Assembly: GCA_964596835.1 (NCBI GenBank)
Contig: CAZQVV010000017.1
Coordinates: 1-33,568, forward strand
Source: JAADGZ01 sp964596835
GTDB lineage: Bacteria; Pseudomonadota; Gammaproteobacteria; UBA6429; Thiohalophilaceae
Direction: 5' to 3'
Length of the DNA: 33,568 nt
Within the stretch, counting starts at the first letter, position 1; each line of letters begins with the position of its first letter. This document shows, piece after piece, positions 1 through 7,671 of this stretch. Below the pieces are notes generated by a model. That model ran no database searches. It was not told the DNA's origin and was given only the letters and a program-made list of their open reading frames with translations. Position numbers and translations under genes: made by a program.

Positions 1-66
1 GTTCGTGGTGAGTCCCTTCGACAGGCTTCCTTCGACAGGCTTCCTTCGACAGGCTCAGGACGAACG
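1..66. repeat. Palindromic intergenic repeat with three internal 14-bp tandem units
   Basis: The outer arms GTTCGT..TGAG (1-12) and CTCA..ACGAAC (55-65) are inverted. Between them the 14-mer CCTTCGACAGGCTT occurs three times head to tail (15-28, 29-42, 43-56, the last ending in C). The element resembles the widely dispersed bacterial hairpin that pairs TTCGTCCTGAG with CTCACCACGAA, here enlarged by internal duplication. It lies downstream of the PilZ gene and could fold at the 3' end of that transcript. It may continue upstream of the window. Confidence 0.75.
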
Positions 67-121
67 GTTATTCCTAACGTGGACGGGTATTGGGGACAGC
101 TATTTAATATGGATGTTGTCA

Positions 122-421
122 TCAGTTGTCAGTAAACACCTGATCGATTTTTTTTGCCTCATCAATCAGCCATAAACCTAATATCCCGCACTCGGCATGC
201 GCCACAAAAGCGCGCAGAGAACAAGACCCAAACAGACTCTGCTTGTTCTCAGGCATAATGACATCGACGACAACTCCAGTAGAAATCGACGAGTTATTGA
301 CACTGACCCGCAAACCTTCCCGACTGACATCAAGCACACGGGTATTTATCGTTTCCCCCGTCTTTCTCAGCAGGATGACATCAAAATTCTCAACGCGGCG
401 GGGGAAATAACGATGTTCCAT
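122..421 (-). CDS. PilZ domain protein (putative c-di-GMP receptor)
   Basis: A 99-residue stand-alone PilZ domain. The N-terminal RxxxR motif is visible as R-Y-F-P-R at residues 4-8, and the second cyclic-di-GMP contact motif D/NxSxxG appears as D-V-S-R-E-G about 25 residues later, followed by the usual beta-barrel strands. Both ligand motifs are intact, so c-di-GMP binding is likely; the output target is unknown. A longer in-frame start at 472 exists, but the start at 421 is preferred: it begins right at the motif, follows the stop of the upstream gene by 4 nt and has a GGAAG ribosome site about 10 nt before it. It is therefore translationally coupled to the DUF2934 gene. Confidence 0.85.
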   Translation of the reverse strand: MEHRYFPRRVENFDVILLRKTGETINTRVLDVSREGLRVSVNNSSISTGVVVDVIMPENKQSLFGSCSLRAFVAHAECGILGLWLIDEAKKIDQVFTDN

Positions 422-425
422 TTTT

Positions 426-713
426 TTAATTCTTCCGCCTGGCAAGCTTCTGATCGACCTGCGTTTCGGCAATCAACCAGTCTTCCTCTTCTGAGCCTCC
501 TTCGAAATGGCGTTGAAGCGAACGAAAATAGGCCACCTCGGCGATCATTTTTCGGCGGGTTCTGGCCTCGACGGGTGAAGCGGTAGTTTTAAGATGGCTG
601 ACCTTGCGGGCAGCATGTTTCTTACTGGCTGTTTTTTTTGCCGTTTTTTTTCTGCTCGCAGTCTTTTTAGGGGAAGGGGATTTTGCAATAGCTCCTTTTT
701 TCTTTGTTGCCAT
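426..713 (-). CDS. DUF2934 protein with lysine/alanine-rich histone H1-like N-terminus
   Basis: A 95-residue protein in two parts. Residues 1-45 are almost only Lys, Ala, Ser, Thr and Arg with KKTA/KKTASK-type repeats, like the tails of bacterial histone H1-like proteins. Residues 50-95 carry the DUF2934 pattern (IAEVAYFRSLQRHFEGG, then EEDWLIAE). The tail suggests binding to nucleic acid or another polyanion; DUF2934 has no established biochemical role that I know of. A strong AAGAGGAG ribosome site sits upstream of the ATG. It is the first gene of a two-gene unit with the PilZ protein, so the pair may link c-di-GMP to a DNA-associated or polyanion-associated process. That link is inferred from position only. 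Confidence 0.8.
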   Translation of the reverse strand: MATKKKGAIAKSPSPKKTASRKKTAKKTASKKHAARKVSHLKTTASPVEARTRRKMIAEVAYFRSLQRHFEGGSEEEDWLIAETQVDQKLARRKN

Positions 714-1264
714 CGGTTAACTCCTCTTAAATTTACGGCGAAACACCATCAGGAACTTTTAATCGTTAAGGGTTTAACTCCCCGTGGCTTGCGGCGGGGT
801 TGTTTATTGAATTTTTGCGTTTTACCGAGGCTTACGCAGCAACCCAGGTTACACCGAACGTCATAAATAGAGCGTTTATCAAAAAAGATCACGTTGCACA
901 TGTCTTATTTGACCCGTTTTAAATAGCTAAGTTTCAGATATCTAAATGGCGGGCAATGGTAACCGAGCGAACAGCTATTTGTTCAAAAAACAACCATGTA
1001 TGCATGATGTATTTTCCTTGCTCCAATTTTTGCCATCAATCCTGTGGCCCAGACCCGGCCATGACTTGATATATCGTTAGTTAGCCCCCATTTTTTTTCA
1101 TGTGAACCGACAGATACGGTAGTCAGATTCCCGGCAAATTGCCTGGCCTGGAACTCACCTTGACAGGAACTGTCTCAGAAGAGACAGCCGGGAGATATTT
1201 TTCCGGCGCCAGGCTACATGCCAGTAAGTCACCGGCCAAATCAGTCTGTGTCAAGGAGAGTATG
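714..1264. other. Intergenic region between divergent genes, with small hairpins
   Basis: I see no coding region supported here. Recognisable structure: a REP-like hairpin with stem CCCCG/CGGGG (780-784 and 795-799) flanked by GTTTAA and a T-rich run, and, in the cfa leader, a perfect 7-bp stem CTGTCTC-AGAA-GAGACAG (1170-1187) followed by GCCGG/CCGGC (1187-1191 and 1203-1207). A TTGACA hexamer lies at 1160-1165, but no convincing -10 sits at the right distance. The leader hairpins could affect cfa expression; this is not demonstrated. Confidence 0.5.
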
Positions 1265-2455
1265 ATGAACCACACATCCCCGATCAATGACAACCTGGCC
1301 TACAGTCCTTCCCATAGCGCACCCACGACCGCCCCGCAGATACTGGTTGACCTACTGGCAAAAGCTGACGTCCGTTTGAATGGCAACCGCCCCTGGGATA
1401 TCCAGATACACGATCCTGCCACCTACCACCACATTCTTACCCAGGGTTCACTGGGCTTCGGCGAAGCCTACATGGATGGCCTGTGGGATGCCGTACGGCT
1501 CGACCAACTCTTCGACCGCCTGCTAGGCGCCGATATCAACCGTGAGATCCGGTTCCTGCCCCGCCTGCGCCTGCTGTTCGCCAGCCTTGCCAGCATGCTG
1601 CGGAACCGGCTGATCAATCGCCAGGCAGGCTTACGTGCCTATGAGGTGGGGAGGCGCCACTACGATATCGGCAATGATATTTACCAGGCCATGCTCGATC
1701 CCACCATGAGCTACAGTTGCGGCTATTGGGCCGAGGCGGATAACCTCATCGACGCCCAGCGGGCCAAGCTGGAATTAATCTGCCGCAAACTGGATCTGCA
1801 ACCCGGCGAGCGCCTGCTGGACATTGGGTGTGGCTGGGGCGGTCTGGCCAGTCATGCGGCCCGCTATTACGGTGCCGAAGTGCTAGGCATTACTATTTCG
1901 CGCGAACAGCAGCGACTGGCGCAGGAGCGTTGTACCGGCCTGCCCGTGGAGATCGTCCTGAGAGACTACCGCGAACAGCAGGGCCATTTCGACAAAATTG
2001 TTTCTGTCGGCATGTTCGAGCACGTGGGACCGAAGAACTACGCGAGCTATTTCGAAACCGTGCGCCGCCTGCTGGCAGAGGATGGTCTGTTTCTGCTGCA
2101 CACCATCGGTGACTATGAGACTGGCAATTACAATGACCCCTGGTTCGACCGCTATATCTTTCCCAACGGCATCATGCCTTCAGCACGCCATATCGCGACG
2201 GCGATTGAGCCCGACCTCATACTTCATGACTGGCACAACTTCGGCCCCGACTACGACCCCACCCTGATGGCCTGGTGGAAAAATTTTGACGCCGCCTGGC
2301 CCGAGTTGCGCAACGCCTACGATGGACGTTTCTACCGTATGTGGAAATACTACCTGCACGTCTGCGCCGGCCTGTTCCGATCCGGCCAGGGTCAGTTGTG
2401 GCAACTTGTACTCTCCCGCCGCAGCCAGCGAAAAGACTACCGTTCGGTTCGCTGA
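1265..2455 (+). CDS. cfa: Cyclopropane-fatty-acyl-phospholipid synthase
   Basis: Transfers a methylene group from S-adenosylmethionine to the cis double bond of membrane phospholipid acyl chains, at the inner face of the membrane, typically in stationary phase or under acid stress. The 396-residue protein shows the family's N-terminal lipid-contact region, then SAM motif I (LLDIGCGWGGLA), the VSVGMFEHVG segment and the C-terminal YYLHVCAGLFRSGQGQLWQLVL signature. Length matches the family. A longer open frame starts at 1139, but AAGGAG at 1253-1258 sits 6 nt before the ATG at 1265 (3 nt before the in-frame ATG at 1262), which fixes the start there. No neighbour shares its pathway. Confidence 0.95.
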   Translation: MNHTSPINDNLAYSPSHSAPTTAPQILVDLLAKADVRLNGNRPWDIQIHDPATYHHILTQGSLGFGEAYMDGLWDAVRLDQLFDRLLGADINREIRFLPRLRLLFASLASMLRNRLINRQAGLRAYEVGRRHYDIGNDIYQAMLDPTMSYSCGYWAEADNLIDAQRAKLELICRKLDLQPGERLLDIGCGWGGLASHAARYYGAEVLGITISREQQRLAQERCTGLPVEIVLRDYREQQGHFDKIVSVGMFEHVGPKNYASYFETVRRLLAEDGLFLLHTIGDYETGNYNDPWFDRYIFPNGIMPSARHIATAIEPDLILHDWHNFGPDYDPTLMAWWKNFDAAWPELRNAYDGRFYRMWKYYLHVCAGLFRSGQGQLWQLVLSRRSQRKDYRSVR

Positions 2456-2547
2456 ACGGCCACTATCTTCTCGGAAAATTATTTTCAGTGTATTAATCTG
2501 CTATCATGTATTAGTTTTTCTGCACGCCAACAAAGACTGATTTTCAC

Positions 2548-3930
2548 ATGACATCAACTGCCTTTTCATCTCTTCCCTTAACATCCGAGTTTTTAGCCAA
2601 TATCGAGTCACTGAACTACCAGACAATGACCCCGATACAGGCACAAAGTCTGCCTGTCATTCTGAAAGGTCAGGATTTGCTGGCCCAGGCAAAAACCGGC
2701 AGCGGTAAAACAGCAGCATTTGCAATTGGCTTACTGCACAAACTTGAAGCTAAAACCTACCTGACCCAATCACTGGTGCTATGCCCAACCCGAGAACTGG
2801 CCGATCAGGTGAGCAAGGAAATCCGTCGTCTGGCGCGCGCCATACCCAACACCAGGATCCTCACTTTATGCGGCGGCAAACCCATAATCCCGCAACTAGC
2901 CTCACTGGAACATAACCCGCATATCGTGGTCGGCACGCCAGGACGCTTATTAAAGCATCTGCAAAAAGGCTCTTTAAAACTGGATAGTTTAAATATATTG
3001 GTGCTGGATGAAGCCGACCGCATGCTAGACATGGGCTTTCATGAAGACATCATGCGCATTATTGATTTTATGCCGATGCAAAGGCAGACCCTGTTATTTT
3101 CAGCGACTTACCCGGATAAAATAAAAGAGATCAGTGACGCCATTCAGAACAATCCTGTTGATGTTCGTGTAGAAACCTCACATGACAATAAGCAAATAAA
3201 ACAGACTTTCTATGAAATAGAAAAAGGTGAAAGAACTAAAACATTAGTCAGCCTGCTACAACATTATCGGCCTGAATCCAGCGTAGTCTTTTGCAACCGA
3301 AAATATCAATGCAAAGAACTGGCTGAAGAATTATGGCAACAGGGTTTCCATGCGCTAGCCTTGCATGGTGATCTTGAACAAAAAGATCGTGACCAGGTGC
3401 TGGTGCAGTTTTCCAATAAAAGCAGTTCAATTCTTATCGCAACGGATGTTGCTGCTCGCGGACTGGATATCAAAGATTTGCAAGCGGTAATCAACTTTGA
3501 GTTAGCACACGATCCTGATATACATATTCATCGCATAGGCCGTACGGGTCGTGCCGGCAATACAGGTTTAGCCCTGAGTTTGTTCATGGCTTCGGAAGCT
3601 GGCAAAGTCAGTGCAATTGAGGATTATCAAAACAACTCCGTCAGAATAGATAAAACATCAACACTTAAAACTCGCGAGAATTTTAGACTGAGTCCCCCTA
3701 TGGTCACGCTGTGCATTAATGGTGGACGTAAAGACAAGGTTCGCGCGGGCGATATATTAGGCGCGTTAACCGCTCAACCTAACATCGCCGGAAAACAAAT
3801 CGGTAAAATCGACATTTTCGACAACCAGGCTTTCGTGGCAGTAGAACGTCCCATAGCCAAGCAGGCTTTTAAAACTCTAAGCGAAGGAAAAATCAAGGCA
3901 CGCAAATTCAGAGTGCGAAAACTGCGTTAA
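2548..3930 (+). CDS. dbpA: ATP-dependent RNA helicase DbpA (DEAD-box)
   Basis: A 460-residue DEAD-box helicase with the ordered motifs: Q motif (TMTPIQAQ), Walker A (AQAKTGSGKT), PTREL, GTPGR, DEAD (VLDEADRMLDMG), SAT, then in domain 2 the ATDVAARGLDI and HRIGRTGRAG motifs. The last ~80 residues (VTLCINGGRKDKVRAGDILGAL) are the DbpA-type RRM-like domain that recognises hairpin 92 of 23S rRNA, so its job is late assembly of the 50S ribosomal subunit. The ribosome site is weak. Base composition is AT-richer than cfa upstream. It converges on the GAK island, with 174 nt between the two stops and no clear terminator. Confidence 0.94.
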   Translation: MTSTAFSSLPLTSEFLANIESLNYQTMTPIQAQSLPVILKGQDLLAQAKTGSGKTAAFAIGLLHKLEAKTYLTQSLVLCPTRELADQVSKEIRRLARAIPNTRILTLCGGKPIIPQLASLEHNPHIVVGTPGRLLKHLQKGSLKLDSLNILVLDEADRMLDMGFHEDIMRIIDFMPMQRQTLLFSATYPDKIKEISDAIQNNPVDVRVETSHDNKQIKQTFYEIEKGERTKTLVSLLQHYRPESSVVFCNRKYQCKELAEELWQQGFHALALHGDLEQKDRDQVLVQFSNKSSSILIATDVAARGLDIKDLQAVINFELAHDPDIHIHRIGRTGRAGNTGLALSLFMASEAGKVSAIEDYQNNSVRIDKTSTLKTRENFRLSPPMVTLCINGGRKDKVRAGDILGALTAQPNIAGKQIGKIDIFDNQAFVAVERPIAKQAFKTLSEGKIKARKFRVRKLR

Positions 3931-4104
3931 AATGCCGAACAAACCTATTCAAGCTGACGTGCTGATCATCGAATTATCGTTCAAAGCCATGGGATCCGGA
4001 TCGGAGAAATTGTTGCAGTGTGACTGAGTGACTATCAGTACAGTGGGCATCATAAATTGGTGTGCCGGTCAGGTTGTTTGAACTCTTAATCTACTGGCAC
4101 CAGG

Positions 4105-4374
4105 CTATTTGACGGTAAGTGATTTATCTTTTTTCTTATTATCACTTTCGATTTGCCAGGTAATGCGAATATTTATCCGATGCCGATTTTCTTCCTGATT
4201 TGAGGTAACTTTCAAATCCATCAGCCCCTCTGGACGCATAATAATTTCATCCTCGTCATCACTAAAAACCAACTCACCCCTGGCAAACCCCCTGGCCACG
4301 GAGGTGAGTAGTGCCTGTATTGTTTCAGCATCCTGTAGAGATTCATGACGAAAACTTTTTTTACTTTGTTTCAT
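4105..4374 (-). CDS. Amphi-Trp domain protein (GAK-system small protein)
   Basis: An 89-residue acidic protein matching the amphi-Trp domain: an N-terminal KKSFRHESLQDAETIQALL helix segment, then alternating strands (GELVFSDDEDEIIM, LMDLKVTS) ending in RINIRITWQIE with the conserved late Trp. The domain accompanies ATP-grasp and HprK-related kinase genes in GAK loci, and its biochemical role is unknown to me. The open frame extends back to 4530, but that extension overlaps the upstream gene and the domain begins at the Met at 4374. The ribosome site there is poor. It is the last gene of the island. A role as a small carrier or substrate of the kinase/ligase pair is possible but only inferred. 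Confidence 0.78.
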   Translation of the reverse strand: MKQSKKSFRHESLQDAETIQALLTSVARGFARGELVFSDDEDEIIMRPEGLMDLKVTSNQEENRHRINIRITWQIESDNKKKDKSLTVK

Positions 4375-4477
4375 ATTGATTGTTGACGTTGTTGTCCTGC
4401 TTAATTCTGTAAGTTTAAAGTCTTCGCCGTAAGCTGAAGCCGCCGGCTTTAGCTGGTGGAGCATTCGCAACCTGCAC

Positions 4478-5809
4478 TCAGGTAACAAATCTTCCTGGGT
4501 CAAAAACCTTGGCATAAGGGTAATCTGCACTTATGCCAATCACCTGTCCCTGAGGACGAATAATAGTAACCCCGACCCCATATCCATCCAGACCTTCTTT
4601 TTTACGAGAATTCCGATCTATAGTAGTATCGCTTTCGATATGTAACATTCCCTTCCTAAGCATTAAATGCTGACCATCTGTATGGTTGCGATGACCATGG
4701 ACAATAACATGAATACCTTTTTCATAAATACGTTCGATACCATAACCTGTCAGCGGCATATCGATGTCTCGATACTTGGTCCTCATAACATTAGCAAGGG
4801 GGCCATAATAAAACTCAAACAGATTATTATGCACCTGATGCCGGTAAAGTTTATTAAGGTATGCGACACCCTTCTCTCCGAGAAGCGCGGCAATCCGGTC
4901 ATCCAGCCCAGCATGTACAAACAGAAAGGAGCCTATTCGTTTTGCCAGTTTCATTCTGTTATAAAACCAGTAAAACTCACCTTTCGGTTCAAGAAACAAC
5001 TCCCGACACTTTATCGCCGTAGCATAAACCATAGGCAGGGAAAGGCCTGCCTCATCACAATGAGATTCAAACCGATCAGCCTTCCGTTTCAGACGTGATA
5101 CTTCTCTTTTGATAGCATTCTCTGGCATCAGCCAGCGGACAGAAGAAGAAAACTCATCGAACCAGCGGTTCGAAGGGAAAAGCAACTGCTTGCATTTTCG
5201 TCTGCCTGGAATAGCGCGCAATCCAGACGAGCCATTAATATAGTCCGTATAAACCTCTTTCAGCAAAGGGATCGCTTTTGCACCCATGCGCACAAAAAAA
5301 TGCTCTGTTCGAAGATCTTTCTTCACATCCAATGAACGCATAGCCATTAATAAACGCATATCATGGTTGCCGGCCAAAAGTTGCACCCTGGCGCCACGTT
5401 TTCTGAGAGTGTATATACTCCGTAATAGTTGTAGATTACCTGGCCCTTTATCCAGGCAATCCCCTCCAATAATGAAACTGCCCTCGCGGCCTGGTCGGAG
5501 CAGACGAAAATCATTATCGGCTGGACCTGTTTTTTTAACGCCACCGGATACCACCAGAGAAGCAACAAAAGCCTCAGCATCAGCATGGAGATCGGAAAAA
5601 AAATAAACCGTCTGTTTCGGCCATTTCCATTTTGCATGTTGCGCCGAATAACGAATTGCCTGGTTTAATTTTTTTTCTCCGACCAGTGTTTTGTGAGACG
5701 GCTGAGGCGACCCCAGGCACCATGCCTGTCCTTTTTCAGGAAGTCCGCTGCGTATCCATTCTTTTCCGCGGTAATGAGGCAGTCTTTTATCAAGATCATG
5801 TTTCAGCAT
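4478..5809 (-). CDS. Calcineurin-like metallophosphoesterase
   Basis: A 443-residue protein with all metallophosphoesterase metal motifs: D73-x-H75 (FSDLHAD), GGDCLDKG at 116-122, GNHD at 147-150, VHAG at 298-301 and VHGHRNH at 370-376. The GDxxD and GNHD arrangement is that of the Ser/Thr-phosphatase/diadenosine-tetraphosphatase branch, so it should hydrolyse phosphoprotein or phosphoanhydride bonds with two metals. The long insert between GNHD and VHAG (about 150 residues, basic) is larger than in ApaH-like enzymes and may set substrate choice. It follows a 164-nt gap containing a TTGACA box, so it may have its own promoter, and it precedes the amphi-Trp gene. Exact substrate unknown. Confidence 0.85.
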   Translation of the reverse strand: MLKHDLDKRLPHYRGKEWIRSGLPEKGQAWCLGSPQPSHKTLVGEKKLNQAIRYSAQHAKWKWPKQTVYFFSDLHADAEAFVASLVVSGGVKKTGPADNDFRLLRPGREGSFIIGGDCLDKGPGNLQLLRSIYTLRKRGARVQLLAGNHDMRLLMAMRSLDVKKDLRTEHFFVRMGAKAIPLLKEVYTDYINGSSGLRAIPGRRKCKQLLFPSNRWFDEFSSSVRWLMPENAIKREVSRLKRKADRFESHCDEAGLSLPMVYATAIKCRELFLEPKGEFYWFYNRMKLAKRIGSFLFVHAGLDDRIAALLGEKGVAYLNKLYRHQVHNNLFEFYYGPLANVMRTKYRDIDMPLTGYGIERIYEKGIHVIVHGHRNHTDGQHLMLRKGMLHIESDTTIDRNSRKKEGLDGYGVGVTIIRPQGQVIGISADYPYAKVFDPGRFVT

Positions 5810-5865
5810 TTAATCGTGCCGTAGATTTAAATTATTGTCCAGGGTGGATTTTCGCTGGTATTTTT

Positions 5866-5893
5866 AAATATATAGACAGGTATATTTTGTCAA
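5866..5893 (-). promoter_or_regulatory. Possible internal promoter upstream of the metallophosphoesterase
   Basis: On the minus strand a perfect TTGACA (5893-5888) is followed by AT-rich DNA offering TATATT at a 15-bp spacing or TATTTA at 17 bp. It lies in the only long gap (164 nt) inside the island and would drive the phosphoesterase and amphi-Trp genes. Neither -10 candidate is ideal. Confidence 0.4.
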
Positions 5894-5973
5894 TAGAACG
5901 CATATACGTCAGCCCTTATACCAGTAAAATGTGACAATTTAATTGCCTGATTTTCATGCATTTAATCAAGCCA

Positions 5974-6681
5974 TTAATCTATGGACAGATCCTGATGAGC
6001 GCGAATTTTCCACTCTCCGGAACTATGCCGCCAGCGATCCTTGCCCATGTATTCCAGATAAATCGGTTGCGCATGGAACATACTTAGCTTTGCGATTTCA
6101 TTATAGCTGAGAATGCCAAGATAATAAGCAGCATGCCGAAATGCCGCGCCATGACCAACAAACAGCTTCAAGGTATCGGTAGTGCAACCAGGACGCAATT
6201 CCTCCATACGTTGAGTCACATGTCCGGCAACCCGTTTTCCTGCGCCCAACAGGGATTCCGCGCCAGGAAAGGGCAAACAATATCGGCTATTTGACTTCCA
6301 GTTTTGTGGCGGCGCGGTGCAACGTGGATCCTGGCGCATTAGCTCTTCAATCTGATTAATCGTTAAATTTGCCACACAAGTGCCCACCCCCCGTTCCGCA
6401 AGAGCCTCAAAACATTCTATGGCCCGATCGACGTCCCCTTTAAGAATAAGTTGTTTATTGATAATTTTCGCTGTTTGCCAGGCACGTAGCAAATGCGAAC
6501 TATCGACAATCTTCAGTATTTGCAAATTTTTATTAGTGGAAAATTGAAGCAGTGAATCGACCATTTTTGCAGCCTGAACAATACCGTTTTCAGTCAATGA
6601 AAATGGTTGATGGGCGCTGGGTATATCGGCAATCTGCCTGTATTCAGCATGGCGGATGAAAGCAGCAAACAGGCGCGCCAT
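5974..6681 (-). CDS. Histidine phosphatase superfamily protein
   Basis: A 235-residue branch-1 histidine phosphatase. The N-terminal catalytic motif reads R10-H11-A12-E13 (the RHG motif with Ala for Gly). The second Arg is R66 (SSHLLRAWQTA), an acidic residue follows in FEALAERG, and the C-terminal His is H177 in FVGHGAAFRHAA. All catalytic residues are present, so it should remove phosphate from a small molecule or phosphoprotein. The ATG lies 9 nt after the stop of the SixA/Nudix gene, so the two are co-transcribed. That neighbour carries a dead copy of the same fold, which makes this the island's active histidine phosphatase. Substrate unknown. Confidence 0.85.
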   Translation of the reverse strand: MARLFAAFIRHAEYRQIADIPSAHQPFSLTENGIVQAAKMVDSLLQFSTNKNLQILKIVDSSHLLRAWQTAKIINKQLILKGDVDRAIECFEALAERGVGTCVANLTINQIEELMRQDPRCTAPPQNWKSNSRYCLPFPGAESLLGAGKRVAGHVTQRMEELRPGCTTDTLKLFVGHGAAFRHAAYYLGILSYNEIAKLSMFHAQPIYLEYMGKDRWRHSSGEWKIRAHQDLSID

Positions 6682-6690
6682 ATCATCTCC

Positions 6691-7671
6691 TTATGTTCGG
6701 CCAGTCTGCATTAGTTTCCGGGTAAGTTTCAACACTATGGACAATAATGCTTTCTGTTTTATATAAAGGGGAGCCTGCTTGGCTGTAATCCAGATCCGCC
6801 GCCTCCCCGGCTCCAGCCGCTCCTTTTCACTTATAACATCGAGCACTTCCATAGGATAGACATTGATGATACAGTCGGCTCCCCATTTCTCATACCTGTA
6901 TGTGCCCAGAAGAATATCCCCTACCTGCCCCAGAACGCCGGCTTCTTCAAAAGCTTCCTTAGCCGCAGATGCCTGAGGTGTCAGACCGACATCAACAACC
7001 CCCTTTGGTACAATCCAGTGTTTATTATTACTGGAGGTAATAATTAAAACTTTCACTTTACCATTATGTATTCGATAAGGGATCACGGCAGACTGCGAAT
7101 AATAATAAGCCGGTCGATCGCGCCATTCCCGAATATTATTCTTTTGAAAAAATGGAAACTTGCCAGGTAAATCGTCCGCTCGGATTAATGAGGTTAATAA
7201 TGCCTTGCCAGGGTTAAGTTTTTTCCAGTCATTGTCTGTACGCAGTATTGCTAATGAAGTCTCCGGCAGGAGTTTTTCATTTTTGGAAGTCTTAAGTTTT
7301 TTTGAAGACAACAGACGTAATAATTTTTCTACTGTCGGGTTATCCCCGACCAGCAAAACTCTTTTTTTAGCCAGCGGAAAATTACTCAGTAACAGTAATA
7401 GCTCTTTTTTTCCCGCTTTGTGAATACATTTTTCAGTATTGACAACGTTCATACTAATGCCCATGACGTTACATGCATGTCCCGTTGTATCCAAGGCTAC
7501 TTTTGTCGGTGAACTGATAATATGATCTGGAATTAATTTCCTCTGTTGTAACCAGCTTCCAAGCAGTTGGGCTTCACGCTTACTACGATCCCTTAATGGG
7601 AGATGATAATCATCCAGATCAAACGATGTATCCTGTTTGCCCTGACAAAACAAAATCAGCTCACGCTCCAT
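6691..7671 (-). CDS. Degenerate SixA-like domain fused to a Nudix hydrolase
   Basis: A 326-residue two-domain protein. Residues 1-125 have the layout of SixA (start strand, SSPTKVALDTT, LLVGDNPTVEKLL), but the catalytic RHG is C9-Q10-G11 and the second catalytic His in VGHNP is Asp (VGDNP), so the domain is probably a binding pseudo-phosphatase. Residues 195-320 are a Nudix domain with PKG then G224-x5-L-x7-K-E-A-F-E-E-A-G-V; the REUxEE core acids are kept, while the first Glu is Leu, as in some diphosphoinositol-polyphosphate-phosphohydrolase-like Nudix proteins. Its start overlaps the HprK-related gene by 11 nt. A role in cleaving a polyphosphorylated or diphosphate compound is inferred. 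Confidence 0.8.
   Translation of the reverse strand: MERELILFCQGKQDTSFDLDDYHLPLRDRSKREAQLLGSWLQQRKLIPDHIISSPTKVALDTTGHACNVMGISMNVVNTEKCIHKAGKKELLLLLSNFPLAKKRVLLVGDNPTVEKLLRLLSSKKLKTSKNEKLLPETSLAILRTDNDWKKLNPGKALLTSLIRADDLPGKFPFFQKNNIREWRDRPAYYYSQSAVIPYRIHNGKVKVLIITSSNNKHWIVPKGVVDVGLTPQASAAKEAFEEAGVLGQVGDILLGTYRYEKWGADCIINVYPMEVLDVISEKERLEPGRRRIWITAKQAPLYIKQKALLSIVLKLTRKLMQTGRT

Noticed and set aside
15..56. Start of a CRISPR array
   Set aside because: The three 14-bp units are directly adjacent without spacers and sit inside a palindromic dispersed repeat.
66..121. Remnant of an IS200/REP-transposase end (GGGGACAGCTATTTAA)
   Set aside because: The string is reminiscent of sequence near such elements, but it is too short and no transposase fragment is visible.
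1160..1165. cfa promoter from the TTGACA box
   Set aside because: No acceptable -10 element at 15-19 bp; the downstream DNA forms hairpins instead.
4375..4530. N-terminal extension of the amphi-Trp protein up to 4530
   Set aside because: It would overlap the phosphoesterase 3' end by 53 nt, and the domain starts cleanly at the Met at 4374.
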